Assembly: GCF_014174155.1 (NCBI RefSeq)
Contig: NZ_JABEQM010000003.1
Location: forward strand, 358,138-422,137
Source of the DNA: Gluconacetobacter tumulisoli
GTDB lineage: Bacteria; Pseudomonadota; Alphaproteobacteria; Acetobacterales; Acetobacteraceae
DNA: 64,000 bases
Reading direction: 5' to 3'
Position 1 is the first letter of the stretch, and each line of letters begins with the position of its first letter. A program made the position numbers and the translations under genes. The notes beneath the pieces are model-generated. The model made no database searches. It was not told the DNA's origin and saw only the letters and a list, made by a program, of their open reading frames with translations. This document shows, one piece after another, positions 42,690 through 51,821 of this stretch.

Positions 42690-44222
42690 TTAGACATGAG
42701 CGAACGCCAGCCGATCGGTGGCGCAAGAAGCGGCTCGTCCCAGATTTTCTTGGATAGAGGCGCGTTCGGCGAGGCGGTGCGATATGTCGTGTCCAAGATG
42801 ATGTACATCGATATCGTGCCGCATTCCGTGGGAGATCGTTGCGTCCAGGATGCAGTAGTCGGTCGCCGTATCTGTCCCACAGATAGTCTGTGAAAGGCAG
42901 GAAAGGCTTGGTTGATGGTCGCCGTAGATGGCCAGAATTCCATCGCGGTCCTGAAGCCATGAGGCCTGGGAAAGCATGCCGATCATGCGGTCCGTCCGAC
43001 TTAATCCGTCGAGATAGCCTGCCATCTCCGCCCCGCATTCGCTTGTCGTGCGGCCGTTCCAGGGGCCGTGATTGGCGACGGAAATCGCGAAGAGGAATAC
43101 AGGTCTTGCTTCACGCAGCATGAAGCGGTTGATCCAGTCCGCGAGGGCTTCGTCAGTGACGAATGTCCCGCGGGACGCCGTGAATTCCTCGACGCCGATG
43201 AAATATTCGAAGCCGAGTTGGGGCATGACCTTGTTGCGTGCATAGAAACTGCGGGCATAAGGGTGTACGCAAACTGTCGCATAGCCGGCCTCTCTCAGGC
43301 GCCAGGCCAGCGTGTCCACCCGCCTGCGCGCGAACGAATGATATGGATTGAACCGATCGAGGCCGAGGTCCGTGGACGAAAGGCCGCTGAGGCAGGCGAA
43401 CTCGCTTCGAATCGTATTCGCTCCCCATGCAGGGACCCCCAGTCGTCCGTGCCGCCAGGCGCGTTGCGTGCAGGCCGTATATTCGGGCAGAATGGGAGGA
43501 AGGCCGGAGTACCAGCGCCTCGGGTCGCAAAAAGACTCGGCTTGCACGACGACTACAGGTGGCGCACAGGGTGGTACAGTAACGATTCCGAACGTGGCTT
43601 GTGCCCGGCGTTTGGGCCGTTCTTCCCGGGAAAGAACCGTATGAACGGCAAAACTGGCAAGCAACCCGAGTTGCTCGGCATCGATGACCGGGTTTTCTGT
43701 CGGACGAAGGCGACGCATGCAATAGGCCATCACATTCAAAGATGGCCGCCAAAAATAGCCGAGTGCCGGCAAGACGATCAGCAGTAATCCTATCAGGCGC
43801 AGCCCAATGGCATCTCCAGTAAAAATCGGATTTTCGAAAGAAAATAATATTGCAGTACTGGATACTAGAATGGATCCGATTCCATAAAACAGGACCGGAT
43901 GAACGAATGGTAAATAAAATCTGGGATGGGTAAAGATCTGCAGTAGTTCAGCAGCATCGGCGAAAACCACTGGTTCGCGTAAGATCTTTCGTTTGGTATG
44001 ATCGGCTAGCGCCAGGCCAGCCGCCAGCGTGGTCCACAAAAGCGCCGAAGAAGTGGGGCGTAATGTTATCAGCGACGTTGAGAGCCATAATGTGAGGCCA
44101 ACGGCCAAATCGGGAAGATCGCAATGAAATGGGCGTCGAATCCGGGTGGCAGCAATCCTCAGCAGAAGCACCGCGACGATGATCAGGATGGCTGTTGCGA
44201 GGATCTCCCACGTTTCTATCAT
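42690..44222 (-). CDS. LTA-synthase-like sulfatase-fold membrane enzyme
   Basis: The protein is about 510 residues. The N-terminal 190 residues hold about five transmembrane helices (for example ETWEILATAILIIVAVLLLR). The remainder is an extracytoplasmic alkaline-phosphatase-fold domain. Metal and catalytic motifs are VVVQAESFCDPR (Glu), ANTIRSEFACLSGL (nucleophile threonine), VANHGPWNG and IYGDHQPSL (Asp, His). LTA synthases, OpgB and MdoB use phosphatidylglycerol to add phosphoglycerol to glycans. Rhizobial RkpI in K-antigen loci is, from memory, a comparable protein. It is the first gene of the minus-strand block, so phosphoglycerol decoration of the capsule is plausible. Start ATG 44222 is preferred over GTG 44228. 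Confidence 0.82.
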   Translation of the reverse strand: MIETWEILATAILIIVAVLLLRIAATRIRRPFHCDLPDLAVGLTLWLSTSLITLRPTSSALLWTTLAAGLALADHTKRKILREPVVFADAAELLQIFTHPRFYLPFVHPVLFYGIGSILVSSTAILFSFENPIFTGDAIGLRLIGLLLIVLPALGYFWRPSLNVMAYCMRRLRPTENPVIDAEQLGLLASFAVHTVLSREERPKRRAQATFGIVTVPPCAPPVVVVQAESFCDPRRWYSGLPPILPEYTACTQRAWRHGRLGVPAWGANTIRSEFACLSGLSSTDLGLDRFNPYHSFARRRVDTLAWRLREAGYATVCVHPYARSFYARNKVMPQLGFEYFIGVEEFTASRGTFVTDEALADWINRFMLREARPVFLFAISVANHGPWNGRTTSECGAEMAGYLDGLSRTDRMIGMLSQASWLQDRDGILAIYGDHQPSLSCLSQTICGTDTATDYCILDATISHGMRHDIDVHHLGHDISHRLAERASIQENLGRAASCATDRLAFAHV

Positions 44223-44228
44223 GACCAC

Positions 44229-44888
44229 GATATCTTTCTGCCCGGCTATTCGCGAGGATCATAGGGCTGTTCGGGAGGCTATGGTCAAATTTAACGAAGT
44301 TAAAACGCCTGAAGAACAATTGAGAAAATTGCGATTGATTTACAGCGCCTGGAATTGGTCTGCATTATTTTTCTCTAATTTTAAGAAGTAATATTCGTGT
44401 CATTATATTTGGCATATCGGATAAAAAGTTAACACATATAAAGTAGACAAGACTGAATTTTCTGGGGGCGGGCTATCTGCAGATGGACCTCTGTTCATAA
44501 CAATATTCATAATTGTTCCCTCTACGATATAGGAACAACCTATCAAGATGTAGTGCGTCATTTTGTGACAAATCATGTCTTTTCTAATGTCCGAAGTCGC
44601 CCCTGAAAAAGAATCTCATATATCAAATCGGCTGTTTGTAGGATGTCGACCGATGAATAAAAAATAATTTAGTTTATTGTCTGCGGTTGCCGAGAAGCTG
44701 GGGGGCTTCCGTAATTTGGCATCCATTGGCTTTGTCGCTTTGATTTTGGTTCGCTGTGGCTGAAGAAAATCACGGCATGCATTTGCAATGCCATTGGCAT
44801 ACGGGCCTCACGTGTGTCATGCGTGATGAGAAAACGTTGGAGATGGTGGTCAGATCATCTCGGGCTATGTTCAGGGGAATGCATTGAA
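44229..44888. other. AT-rich divergent intergenic region of the capsule locus
   Basis: About 660 bases between the LTA-synthase-like gene and the TPR-GT gene. It is far more AT-rich than its surroundings. It holds an inverted pair TTGTTCC (44513-44519) and GGAACAA (44532-44538), 12 bases apart, which could be an operator. It probably carries promoters for both divergent transcripts. The short frame at 44146-44391 overlaps the LTA-like gene and is not credible. Confidence 0.5.
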
Positions 44889-47800
44889 ATGGACGAGGCG
44901 GCCCGGATGCGTCGGGATGATGACGTGACGTCTGTGGAAGGTACTGTTTCCCGCATCCCTGAAGGAACGGATCGAGGGATGGTTACGTTCGACCTTGTCT
45001 CGGAAAGCGATTATGTTGCATCCGATATAAATTATGCTTTTGGTCTGCCCACCCAGGGAGGCGCATTTTCCGATGTCACGGAGGCGCTGGATCTGGAGTT
45101 GGACCCAGTCATTCAGGGAGACCGGCTTGCAGCGGATGGCGCATGGCATGTGGCGGCGGAAGCCTATGCGGTTGCTGTGGCTCGTGATCCGGAGCGAAAC
45201 GATATCAGAATCCAGCTTGCCCATGCGTTAAAGGAAAGTGGCAATCTGGAGGCTGCCGAGCGTGTCTATCGGGAAGTTATCCGAATAGATGAAAATGAAT
45301 TCGAAACGATGGTGCATTTGGCGCATCTGTTAAAAAATATTGGAAAGTTCAGAGAAGCGATTGATCTATTTTATATTATAGACCGGAATGGTCTATATTC
45401 TGTTGAATCTGAAATTTCTTATCTCGAAACGCTTCTTTCATTGCAATCCGTAGTTGCAGAAGAGAATGATGACCTTGTTGCGGCAGATTTTGTAGCCAAA
45501 GGAAATCGCGCCCGCGGCGCTGGTTGGTGGGAAGATGCTGCGATAGCCTATCGTGCGGCTTTGTCGGCTGAGGCGGAGCAGCCGGCTATATGGGTGCAGC
45601 TTGGCCATGCTCTAAAGGAAAGTGGCTGTGCTGTCGATGCTGCGGCTGCCTATCGACAGGCCTTGGCGCATGAACCAGATAATCAGGAGACCGAGCTCCA
45701 TCTGGCGCATCTTCTGAAATCTGAGGAGCAATTTGCCGACGCATTGCAGCTGTTCGAGCGTTTGCATGCATCTGGTGCGTACGATGTCGGAGCGGACATC
45801 GCGTATATCCGTCAGAGGATGGAGGAGAGTGCAGACTCATCCGTCACGAAGTCGCCTGACGAATTGCCGCCGGCCGTCGAAAATGACACGGCGGCCGCAT
45901 ATATCCGTAGAGGCAACGAACTCCGCGATGCCGGTGAATGGGAGGACGCGGCACAGGCTTACAATGCGGCGCTGGCGCGTGAGCCCGGACGTGCGCCCAT
46001 CTGGACGCAACTCGGTCATTGTCTAAAGGAGGTCGGACGGATTCTGCAGGCGGAACTGGCCTATCGCAAGGCGAGGTCGCTGGACCCGGATGGCGATGCG
46101 GGACTGCATCTAGCCCACCTATTTAAAATGCAAGGCAAATTGGGAGACGCGCTGGAGCTATTCGAGACGCTTCAGGAGGCAGGCCTGTTCGATGTCGATG
46201 ACGAGATCCGGGGACTGGAGGCCGCTTTGGCTCAGGCCGAGGATGGCGATGTCGGTGACGTCGATGGTTCGGAAGAGCGGCGCGTAGAGGGCGGATCCGA
46301 CGAGGACGAAGGCACGGACTGGATCTCGATAGCGGATCGTCATCGTGCGGCACAGCAATGGGAAGACGCCGGAACTTGCTATCGTCGCGCTCTTGATCGG
46401 CAACCGCAACTGGGACATATCTGGGTTCAATACGGCCATTGCTTGAAAGAGGGCGGCCAGAGGGACGCAGCTGTGGCGGCCTATCGGGCAGCGTGCGCGC
46501 TTGATGAGCAGGACGCAGACCCATGGCTGCATCTGGGCTTTCTTCTCAAGAGTCTGGGACGGCGTGACGAGGCCATTGCAGCCTTTCGCAAGCTGGTGGC
46601 GTTGTCGGATCAACCGCATATCCGGGAGGAAATCCGGACCCTTGAAGAGAGGGGGGTCGGGGAAATCGTAATTGGTGGTTCGGCCGATATCATCCAGGTC
46701 GTATCGCCTGCTTCTGCGGCCGCCAGCACGGCACACGCCAGCGAGCGGCCGAGCGTGTACACGTATCGTATCGAACGTGCGGATGAGAGAGGGGTGAGGG
46801 GATGGGTCGTCCTCCCCGATGCGCCCGACACGACCGTCGAGATCGATATTCTTATAGGGAGCGTGCATTACGCCAGGACCCTCAATACGATATCGCGCGC
46901 GGATCTGCGACAGGCGGGAGTAACGGGAGGACGGGGGGGCTTTCAAATCATGTTCGCTCCCGAACTGTTCGATAGGGGGCCGGTTGAGCTGTCGATCGGC
47001 CTGCCAGACGGCGGGCGGTCGCACGCGGTGCGGATTGCGGCGGCGACACAGGTGCCCCGCCGGACGCCTGTGCGGTGGGATCCTGGTCGAACGGTGTCCA
47101 TAATCGTTCCGATTCACAATGCGTTTGACGACGTTGCGGAGTGCGTGAAACGGCTATTTACCTACACGACAGCGCCGGCCCGGCTGATCCTGATCGACGA
47201 TGCCAGCACCGATGGACGCATCATCGACCTACTGCGTCGCGTCGAGGCAATGGACAACGTTACGGTTCTCCGAAACGAGCGGAATCGGGGCTTTACCTAT
47301 TCCGTGAACCGCGGCATCGCCTATGCGGCCCGTGATGATGTGGTTCTGCTCAATTCCGATGCGAGGGTTACGCCCCGATGGCTGGAAGGCCTGCTGAGCG
47401 CAGTCGCGCAGGATAACGGTATCGGCACCGTGACGGCCATGTCGGACCGCGCTGGAGCTTTTTCTGCACCTGATGTCGGCAACGATAATTGCCTGCCGCC
47501 TGGTATCTCGGAAGAAGAGTTTGCTCGCGCGTTTCGTCGCGGTTCTTCAAATGTTTCCGGCTCCGTTTCCGTTCCCACCGGGAACGGCTTTTGCCTGTAT
47601 GTACGCCGCGCGCTGTTCGATTCCGTTGGGCTTTTCGATGAAATGGCTTTCCCTCGGGGATATGGGGAAGAAAACGAGTTTTGCATGCGGGCGGTGCGCG
47701 CCGGTTGGCGTCATGTCATTGACGATCGGACCTATGTTTTCCACGAGCGGGGGCGGAGCTTCGGCAACGAAAAGGATAGCCTGCTGGAGGCAGGACGGGC

Positions 47801-49184
47801 AGTCGTCGATCGCCGCTATCCGGAATATGCCAGGCTGATATCGCGATTTGGTACCGATCCCCGCCTGACTCTGGCCCGCTTCCGGGCGCGGCAGGCGCAA
47901 TCGGAATTGGCCCTGGAGGGAGGGCGCAAGCATGCGCTTTTCGTTCTCTCCACGCTCAGCGGCGGGACGCCGCACACCAATCAGGATTTGATGAAAGCCC
48001 TGTCGGCACAATGGGCGTGCTGGGTTCTGGTCTGCGATGCGCGTGTCGTGACCCTATCGCGCCTGGATGGTAACGGGCTTGCGGTCGTTGCGCGTCACGA
48101 ATTGGTCGAACCTGTGGAGCCGATCACCCACGTGTCCTTCGATTATGACCGCATCGTAGGAGGATGGCTCGATTTATATGAATTCGATATCGTGCATATC
48201 CGTCACATGGGATGGCACAGCCTGACATTGCCCCGCCTGGCCCGTCGTTCCGGGGCTGCGGTCGTGATGTCGCTGCATGATTTCCACGTCGTCTGCCCCA
48301 GCATCAAGCTTCTGGATGACAGCGGTGCGTATTGCGGCGGGCAATGCGGTTCTGGAGAGGGCGATTGCGCCGTCGAACTTTGGCCCCAGGATATGATGCC
48401 GCGATTGAAGAATGGATGGGTACGATATTGGCGCGACCGGTACGCGGCGGCCTTGGCTGATTGCGACGCGTTTGTCACGACATCGCCTCATGCGCGGGAC
48501 ACGATCCTGCGCGGTTTGCCCGCACTGCCGAAGGAACGCTTTCACGTCATTCCGCACGGGCGGGATTTTCCGGCGTTTTCGTCGGTCGTGTGCCCCCGTG
48601 AGGGGCGGGATGAGCGTGTGCGCATATTGGTGCCGGGGAACATCAATCAGGCCAAGGGACGTGACGTCATCATGGGCTTGCTGGAGCGCGATACGGCCGG
48701 CCGCCTGGAATTTCATATCATGGGACGGCATCAATTCCTGTCCGATCATCCGCGACTGATTGTGCATGGACCGTATCATCGGGAGGAATTTGCCGTCCTC
48801 GCGGAAAAAATCGCGCCGGATGTCGGGGCCGTCTTCTCGATCTGGGACGAGACATGGTGCCATACGCTGACCGAGCTCTGGGCGGTCGGCCTGCCGGTCA
48901 TCGTCCTGGATTATCCGACCGTTGCCGGGCGCGTGCGCGAGAGCGGTGCGGGATGGGTCTACTCCAATGATGACCTTGATACGCTGTATGCGGCGATCAT
49001 CTCGGATCTGTTCGACAGGCAAGGTATCGATAAGAGATATCGGGCTGTCGCGCACTGGCAGGAAACGGCTGCGAAAGAGGAGACGGCTTTTATCATGTCG
49101 TTGCGATACCAGCAGGTCTATGGCTCGGCGATGGAACGCCGCGCGGCGGAAAGTCTGGTGTTCCGTGCTCCAGAGGCGATTTGA
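44889..49184 (+). CDS. Giant TPR - GT2 - GT4 glycosyltransferase fusion
   Basis: The protein is about 1431 residues. Roughly residues 75-590 form four tandem modules of about 125 residues, each of three TPR-like helix pairs. A repeated pattern is WEDAAxAYxxAL, then IWVQLGHALKESG, then LHLAHLLK. A linker with a beta domain follows. Next is a GT2 domain (VSIIVPIHNAFDDVAECVKR; LILIDDASTDG; VVLLNSDARVTPRWLEGLLS, the DxD-equivalent). The C-terminal domain is GT-B/GT4-like (LFVLSTLSGGTPHTNQDLMK; ILVPGNINQAKGRDVIMGLL; AVFSIWDETWCHTLTELWAV). ATG 44889 has AGGGGA ten bases ahead. Such fusions can polymerise a two-sugar repeat. Confidence 0.88.
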   Translation: MDEAARMRRDDDVTSVEGTVSRIPEGTDRGMVTFDLVSESDYVASDINYAFGLPTQGGAFSDVTEALDLELDPVIQGDRLAADGAWHVAAEAYAVAVARDPERNDIRIQLAHALKESGNLEAAERVYREVIRIDENEFETMVHLAHLLKNIGKFREAIDLFYIIDRNGLYSVESEISYLETLLSLQSVVAEENDDLVAADFVAKGNRARGAGWWEDAAIAYRAALSAEAEQPAIWVQLGHALKESGCAVDAAAAYRQALAHEPDNQETELHLAHLLKSEEQFADALQLFERLHASGAYDVGADIAYIRQRMEESADSSVTKSPDELPPAVENDTAAAYIRRGNELRDAGEWEDAAQAYNAALAREPGRAPIWTQLGHCLKEVGRILQAELAYRKARSLDPDGDAGLHLAHLFKMQGKLGDALELFETLQEAGLFDVDDEIRGLEAALAQAEDGDVGDVDGSEERRVEGGSDEDEGTDWISIADRHRAAQQWEDAGTCYRRALDRQPQLGHIWVQYGHCLKEGGQRDAAVAAYRAACALDEQDADPWLHLGFLLKSLGRRDEAIAAFRKLVALSDQPHIREEIRTLEERGVGEIVIGGSADIIQVVSPASAAASTAHASERPSVYTYRIERADERGVRGWVVLPDAPDTTVEIDILIGSVHYARTLNTISRADLRQAGVTGGRGGFQIMFAPELFDRGPVELSIGLPDGGRSHAVRIAAATQVPRRTPVRWDPGRTVSIIVPIHNAFDDVAECVKRLFTYTTAPARLILIDDASTDGRIIDLLRRVEAMDNVTVLRNERNRGFTYSVNRGIAYAARDDVVLLNSDARVTPRWLEGLLSAVAQDNGIGTVTAMSDRAGAFSAPDVGNDNCLPPGISEEEFARAFRRGSSNVSGSVSVPTGNGFCLYVRRALFDSVGLFDEMAFPRGYGEENEFCMRAVRAGWRHVIDDRTYVFHERGRSFGNEKDSLLEAGRAVVDRRYPEYARLISRFGTDPRLTLARFRARQAQSELALEGGRKHALFVLSTLSGGTPHTNQDLMKALSAQWACWVLVCDARVVTLSRLDGNGLAVVARHELVEPVEPITHVSFDYDRIVGGWLDLYEFDIVHIRHMGWHSLTLPRLARRSGAAVVMSLHDFHVVCPSIKLLDDSGAYCGGQCGSGEGDCAVELWPQDMMPRLKNGWVRYWRDRYAAALADCDAFVTTSPHARDTILRGLPALPKERFHVIPHGRDFPAFSSVVCPREGRDERVRILVPGNINQAKGRDVIMGLLERDTAGRLEFHIMGRHQFLSDHPRLIVHGPYHREEFAVLAEKIAPDVGAVFSIWDETWCHTLTELWAVGLPVIVLDYPTVAGRVRESGAGWVYSNDDLDTLYAAIISDLFDRQGIDKRYRAVAHWQETAAKEETAFIMSLRYQQVYGSAMERRAAESLVFRAPEAI

Positions 49185-49247
49185 CAGCATGACGGTCGCA
49201 ATGCAGGTGGACGCCGGCCGGGGTGACGCGATGTGGGGAAGAGGGAC

Positions 49248-51446
49248 GTGACGGAGGCGGATGCAATCGCGCGAGGCGATGCGGCCAATCGTCTACGCGA
49301 CTGGCCGACGGCCGAGCGGGCCTATGCCGAAGCACTGAAGGCCGATCCTTCATTGGCGCACATCTGGATACAGTACGGTCATGTCTTGAAGGAACAGGAG
49401 CGGTTTGCCTCCGCCGAGCGCGCGTATCGCCAGGCCGTTGCGCTGCGTCCCGACATGGGCGACGGTCATCTGCAACTGGGCCATCTTCTGAAGCGCCTGG
49501 GCCGGCGATCTGCTGCAATCATTGCTTATGAGGCCGCGCTGGTCGTTGCCGCGAGTCATACCGACGCGATGCGGGAATTGGCGTCCCTGGGCATCGATCG
49601 ATATGTCCGACAGTCGTTCGAGAACCGGCACGCCGAACATGAGATGGGCCTTGTATTCCGGATCGCGGATGAGGTCGCCCATTTGCGCGCTTCCCTGGAT
49701 CGTATTGCGGCGCAATTGCCAGCGCTTTCCTCTCTGACGGCTTGGCCGCCGGCACTGTATGATCGTTTCCGCGCGCACTTTCGGCCGCCACCGCCGCCTG
49801 CGATCGATGATCGGGACATATCGGTTAGTCTGTTTATGATGTGCGATGGCGTCGAAGCTGAAACCATGTGGCGCCAGATGCGTGGTCTGGTCGATCAGGC
49901 TGACGAAGCATTTTATGTCCACGCCATCGGGGTGGAGAGCGAGGCATTGCGTGTCGTTGCGCGCATGGCTCCGTCTTTCGACCGTCTGGCATGCGTCAGG
50001 CTGGATCATGCCGATGATATCACGATCCAGTTGCGGGACATCGTGATGGGGGAGGGGACGGAATGGGTGGTCCTGCTGGCAAAGGGTGCGATTGCCGATC
50101 CGCAGGCCCTCGCCTGGGTAAAGGCGGCAAGCTCCCTTGCATCGCAGGTCGATGCCTGGATCTGTGACGAGGAATTCACGACCGGCGACGCATCCGTAGA
50201 TGTGGACGGTCTGACCCCCTGTTTGCGACAGATGCCGGATTACGACTGGTGTCTCGATATGGGAAGCGAAGGGCAGACGGTCATCGTCCGGCGCGAGGCA
50301 TTCCTCGGCGTGTGCAATCGCTGTGACGCGGTTCCCTTGGAAACGCTTCGATCGTTGTTGCTGCTGGATCTGACGCGCGCGGGGCGGGTGGGGCATATAC
50401 CGCTTGCATTGTTTCGGCGAAGCGCATGCAAGCCTCGCCCGGATAATCACGCGATGGCAGTTACGCTGCATGCGCGCGCTCATGGCTTTGTTGATGCTAT
50501 TATGGGAACGGAAAACGCGAGGGAGGCCTTGCCCCTGGGCGTGATGTGGCGCGTGCCGGATATGCCGGAGAAGCGGACGGTCGTCCTGGCCACGCGTGAC
50601 AATGTCGACGATCTGGCTGGCATGGTCGGCAGCCTGCGACGACTGGCCGAAAGGCCAGAAGCCCTGCGCTTCGTCATCGTCGACAATGGAAGTGAGACGC
50701 TGGATGCGGTCGATGGCCTGGATGTCCTTGCACGGTCGGAGGACACGACGGTCGTGCGGATCGATGAACCGTTCAACTGGTCGCGTCTGAACAACCTGGC
50801 TGTCCGTCATGTGGACACACCACTGGTCGTCTTCGCCAATGACGACATGACGATGCTGACGCAAGGATGGGACGACCGGGTCCGCGGGTTGCTGGCGCGC
50901 CCTGATGTTGGCCTCGTCGGGGCGTTGCTGCTCTATCCCGACGATACCATTCAGCACGCGGGTGTGCTGATGGGATGGTACGGAAATAGTACCCATGACG
51001 GTCTGCACGAAGCATGGGGAACACCGGGGCCTGGATCTCGGTGGCAGGTCACGCGAACGGCCAGCGCCGTAACGGGCGCGTTTATGGCTATGCGATGCGA
51101 GCTGTTTCGCGCAATTGGAGAATTCGACGAACGGCACCTTCCGGTAGGCCAGTCTGATATCGATCTATGTCTCAGGGTTCGCAAGGCGGGCTTCAAGATT
51201 GTCTGGACGCCACACATTATGCTTCGGCACTTTGAATCCAAAAGCAGGGGACTGGATCACCTTGATGGTGAACGAAGCGCGCGAGCGCGGGCTGAACTGG
51301 CGGTTATGAAAGATCGCTGGGGGCAGGGCATGGAGAACGAGTCAAGTGTAGGGCCGTCTTGGGTTCGTACGGCGAGACCATTCAGTCTTCTGACATTTCC
51401 TACCATGGAAAAAATAATTGCGAATATAAGAGAATATAAAAAGTAA
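49248..51446 (+). CDS. TPR - GT2 glycosyltransferase fusion
   Basis: The protein is about 732 residues. Residues 5-110 hold one TPR module homologous to those of the preceding giant protein (RDWPTAERAYAEALKADPSL; IWIQYGHVLKEQERF; LQLGHLLKRLGRR). The centre has a helical and GT-like region (SLFMMCDGVEAETMWRQMRG). The C-terminal 280 residues are a GT2 domain: RTVVLATRDNVDDLAGMVGS, FVIVDNGSE, FANDDMTMLTQGWDD and the late GQSDIDLCLRVRKAGFKIVW. GTG 49248 is chosen for its ribosome site GGGGAAG; an earlier GTG at 49233 is possible. It follows the giant gene by 63 bases in the same direction. Confidence 0.84.
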   Translation: MTEADAIARGDAANRLRDWPTAERAYAEALKADPSLAHIWIQYGHVLKEQERFASAERAYRQAVALRPDMGDGHLQLGHLLKRLGRRSAAIIAYEAALVVAASHTDAMRELASLGIDRYVRQSFENRHAEHEMGLVFRIADEVAHLRASLDRIAAQLPALSSLTAWPPALYDRFRAHFRPPPPPAIDDRDISVSLFMMCDGVEAETMWRQMRGLVDQADEAFYVHAIGVESEALRVVARMAPSFDRLACVRLDHADDITIQLRDIVMGEGTEWVVLLAKGAIADPQALAWVKAASSLASQVDAWICDEEFTTGDASVDVDGLTPCLRQMPDYDWCLDMGSEGQTVIVRREAFLGVCNRCDAVPLETLRSLLLLDLTRAGRVGHIPLALFRRSACKPRPDNHAMAVTLHARAHGFVDAIMGTENAREALPLGVMWRVPDMPEKRTVVLATRDNVDDLAGMVGSLRRLAERPEALRFVIVDNGSETLDAVDGLDVLARSEDTTVVRIDEPFNWSRLNNLAVRHVDTPLVVFANDDMTMLTQGWDDRVRGLLARPDVGLVGALLLYPDDTIQHAGVLMGWYGNSTHDGLHEAWGTPGPGSRWQVTRTASAVTGAFMAMRCELFRAIGEFDERHLPVGQSDIDLCLRVRKAGFKIVWTPHIMLRHFESKSRGLDHLDGERSARARAELAVMKDRWGQGMENESSVGPSWVRTARPFSLLTFPTMEKIIANIREYKK

Positions 51447-51724
51447 TTGAAAATTATCACTTCAATTATTTTAGTTTGTGGCAGAATAAAAATATTCTTT
51501 AGGAAATTTAAAAATTTATATTGTAATAATTTACATTTAATCTTAACGAAGAGTAAATATTTTATGTAGGAAATATAAGGTGAGCAGGCAGCCAAATTCT
51601 ACAGAAAAATGGACACTTACTCGACGACAACGGTGATGACAGAAATACCACCATTGTTTCGTGTTCGTCTACTGGATCTATCGCCAGTACAATCGGGCGA
51701 GTGCTTTTTTTATCAGCTCAAGCG

Positions 51725-51759
51725 GTTTCCGGGGTATCGTCATGCGATACCCCGGAAAC
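51725..51759 (+). terminator. Perfect 15-base-pair hairpin terminator
   Basis: Arms 51725-51739 and 51745-51759 (GTTTCCGGGGTATCG and its complement) pair without mismatch around a five-base loop. TTCATTTTT follows on the plus strand. It closes the TPR-GT transcript about 280 bases after its stop, within a largely AT-rich gap (51447-51821) that otherwise shows nothing. Confidence 0.65.
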
Positions 51760-51821
51760 GATCCTTCATTTTTCTGTCGATGCTGCAGCGTCCCCCTTCC
51801 GGCGGACGCATTTCGTAATGG

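Noticed and set aside
51609..51818. 69-codon frame covering the perfect hairpin
   Set aside because: It spans a strong terminator and has no recognisable feature.
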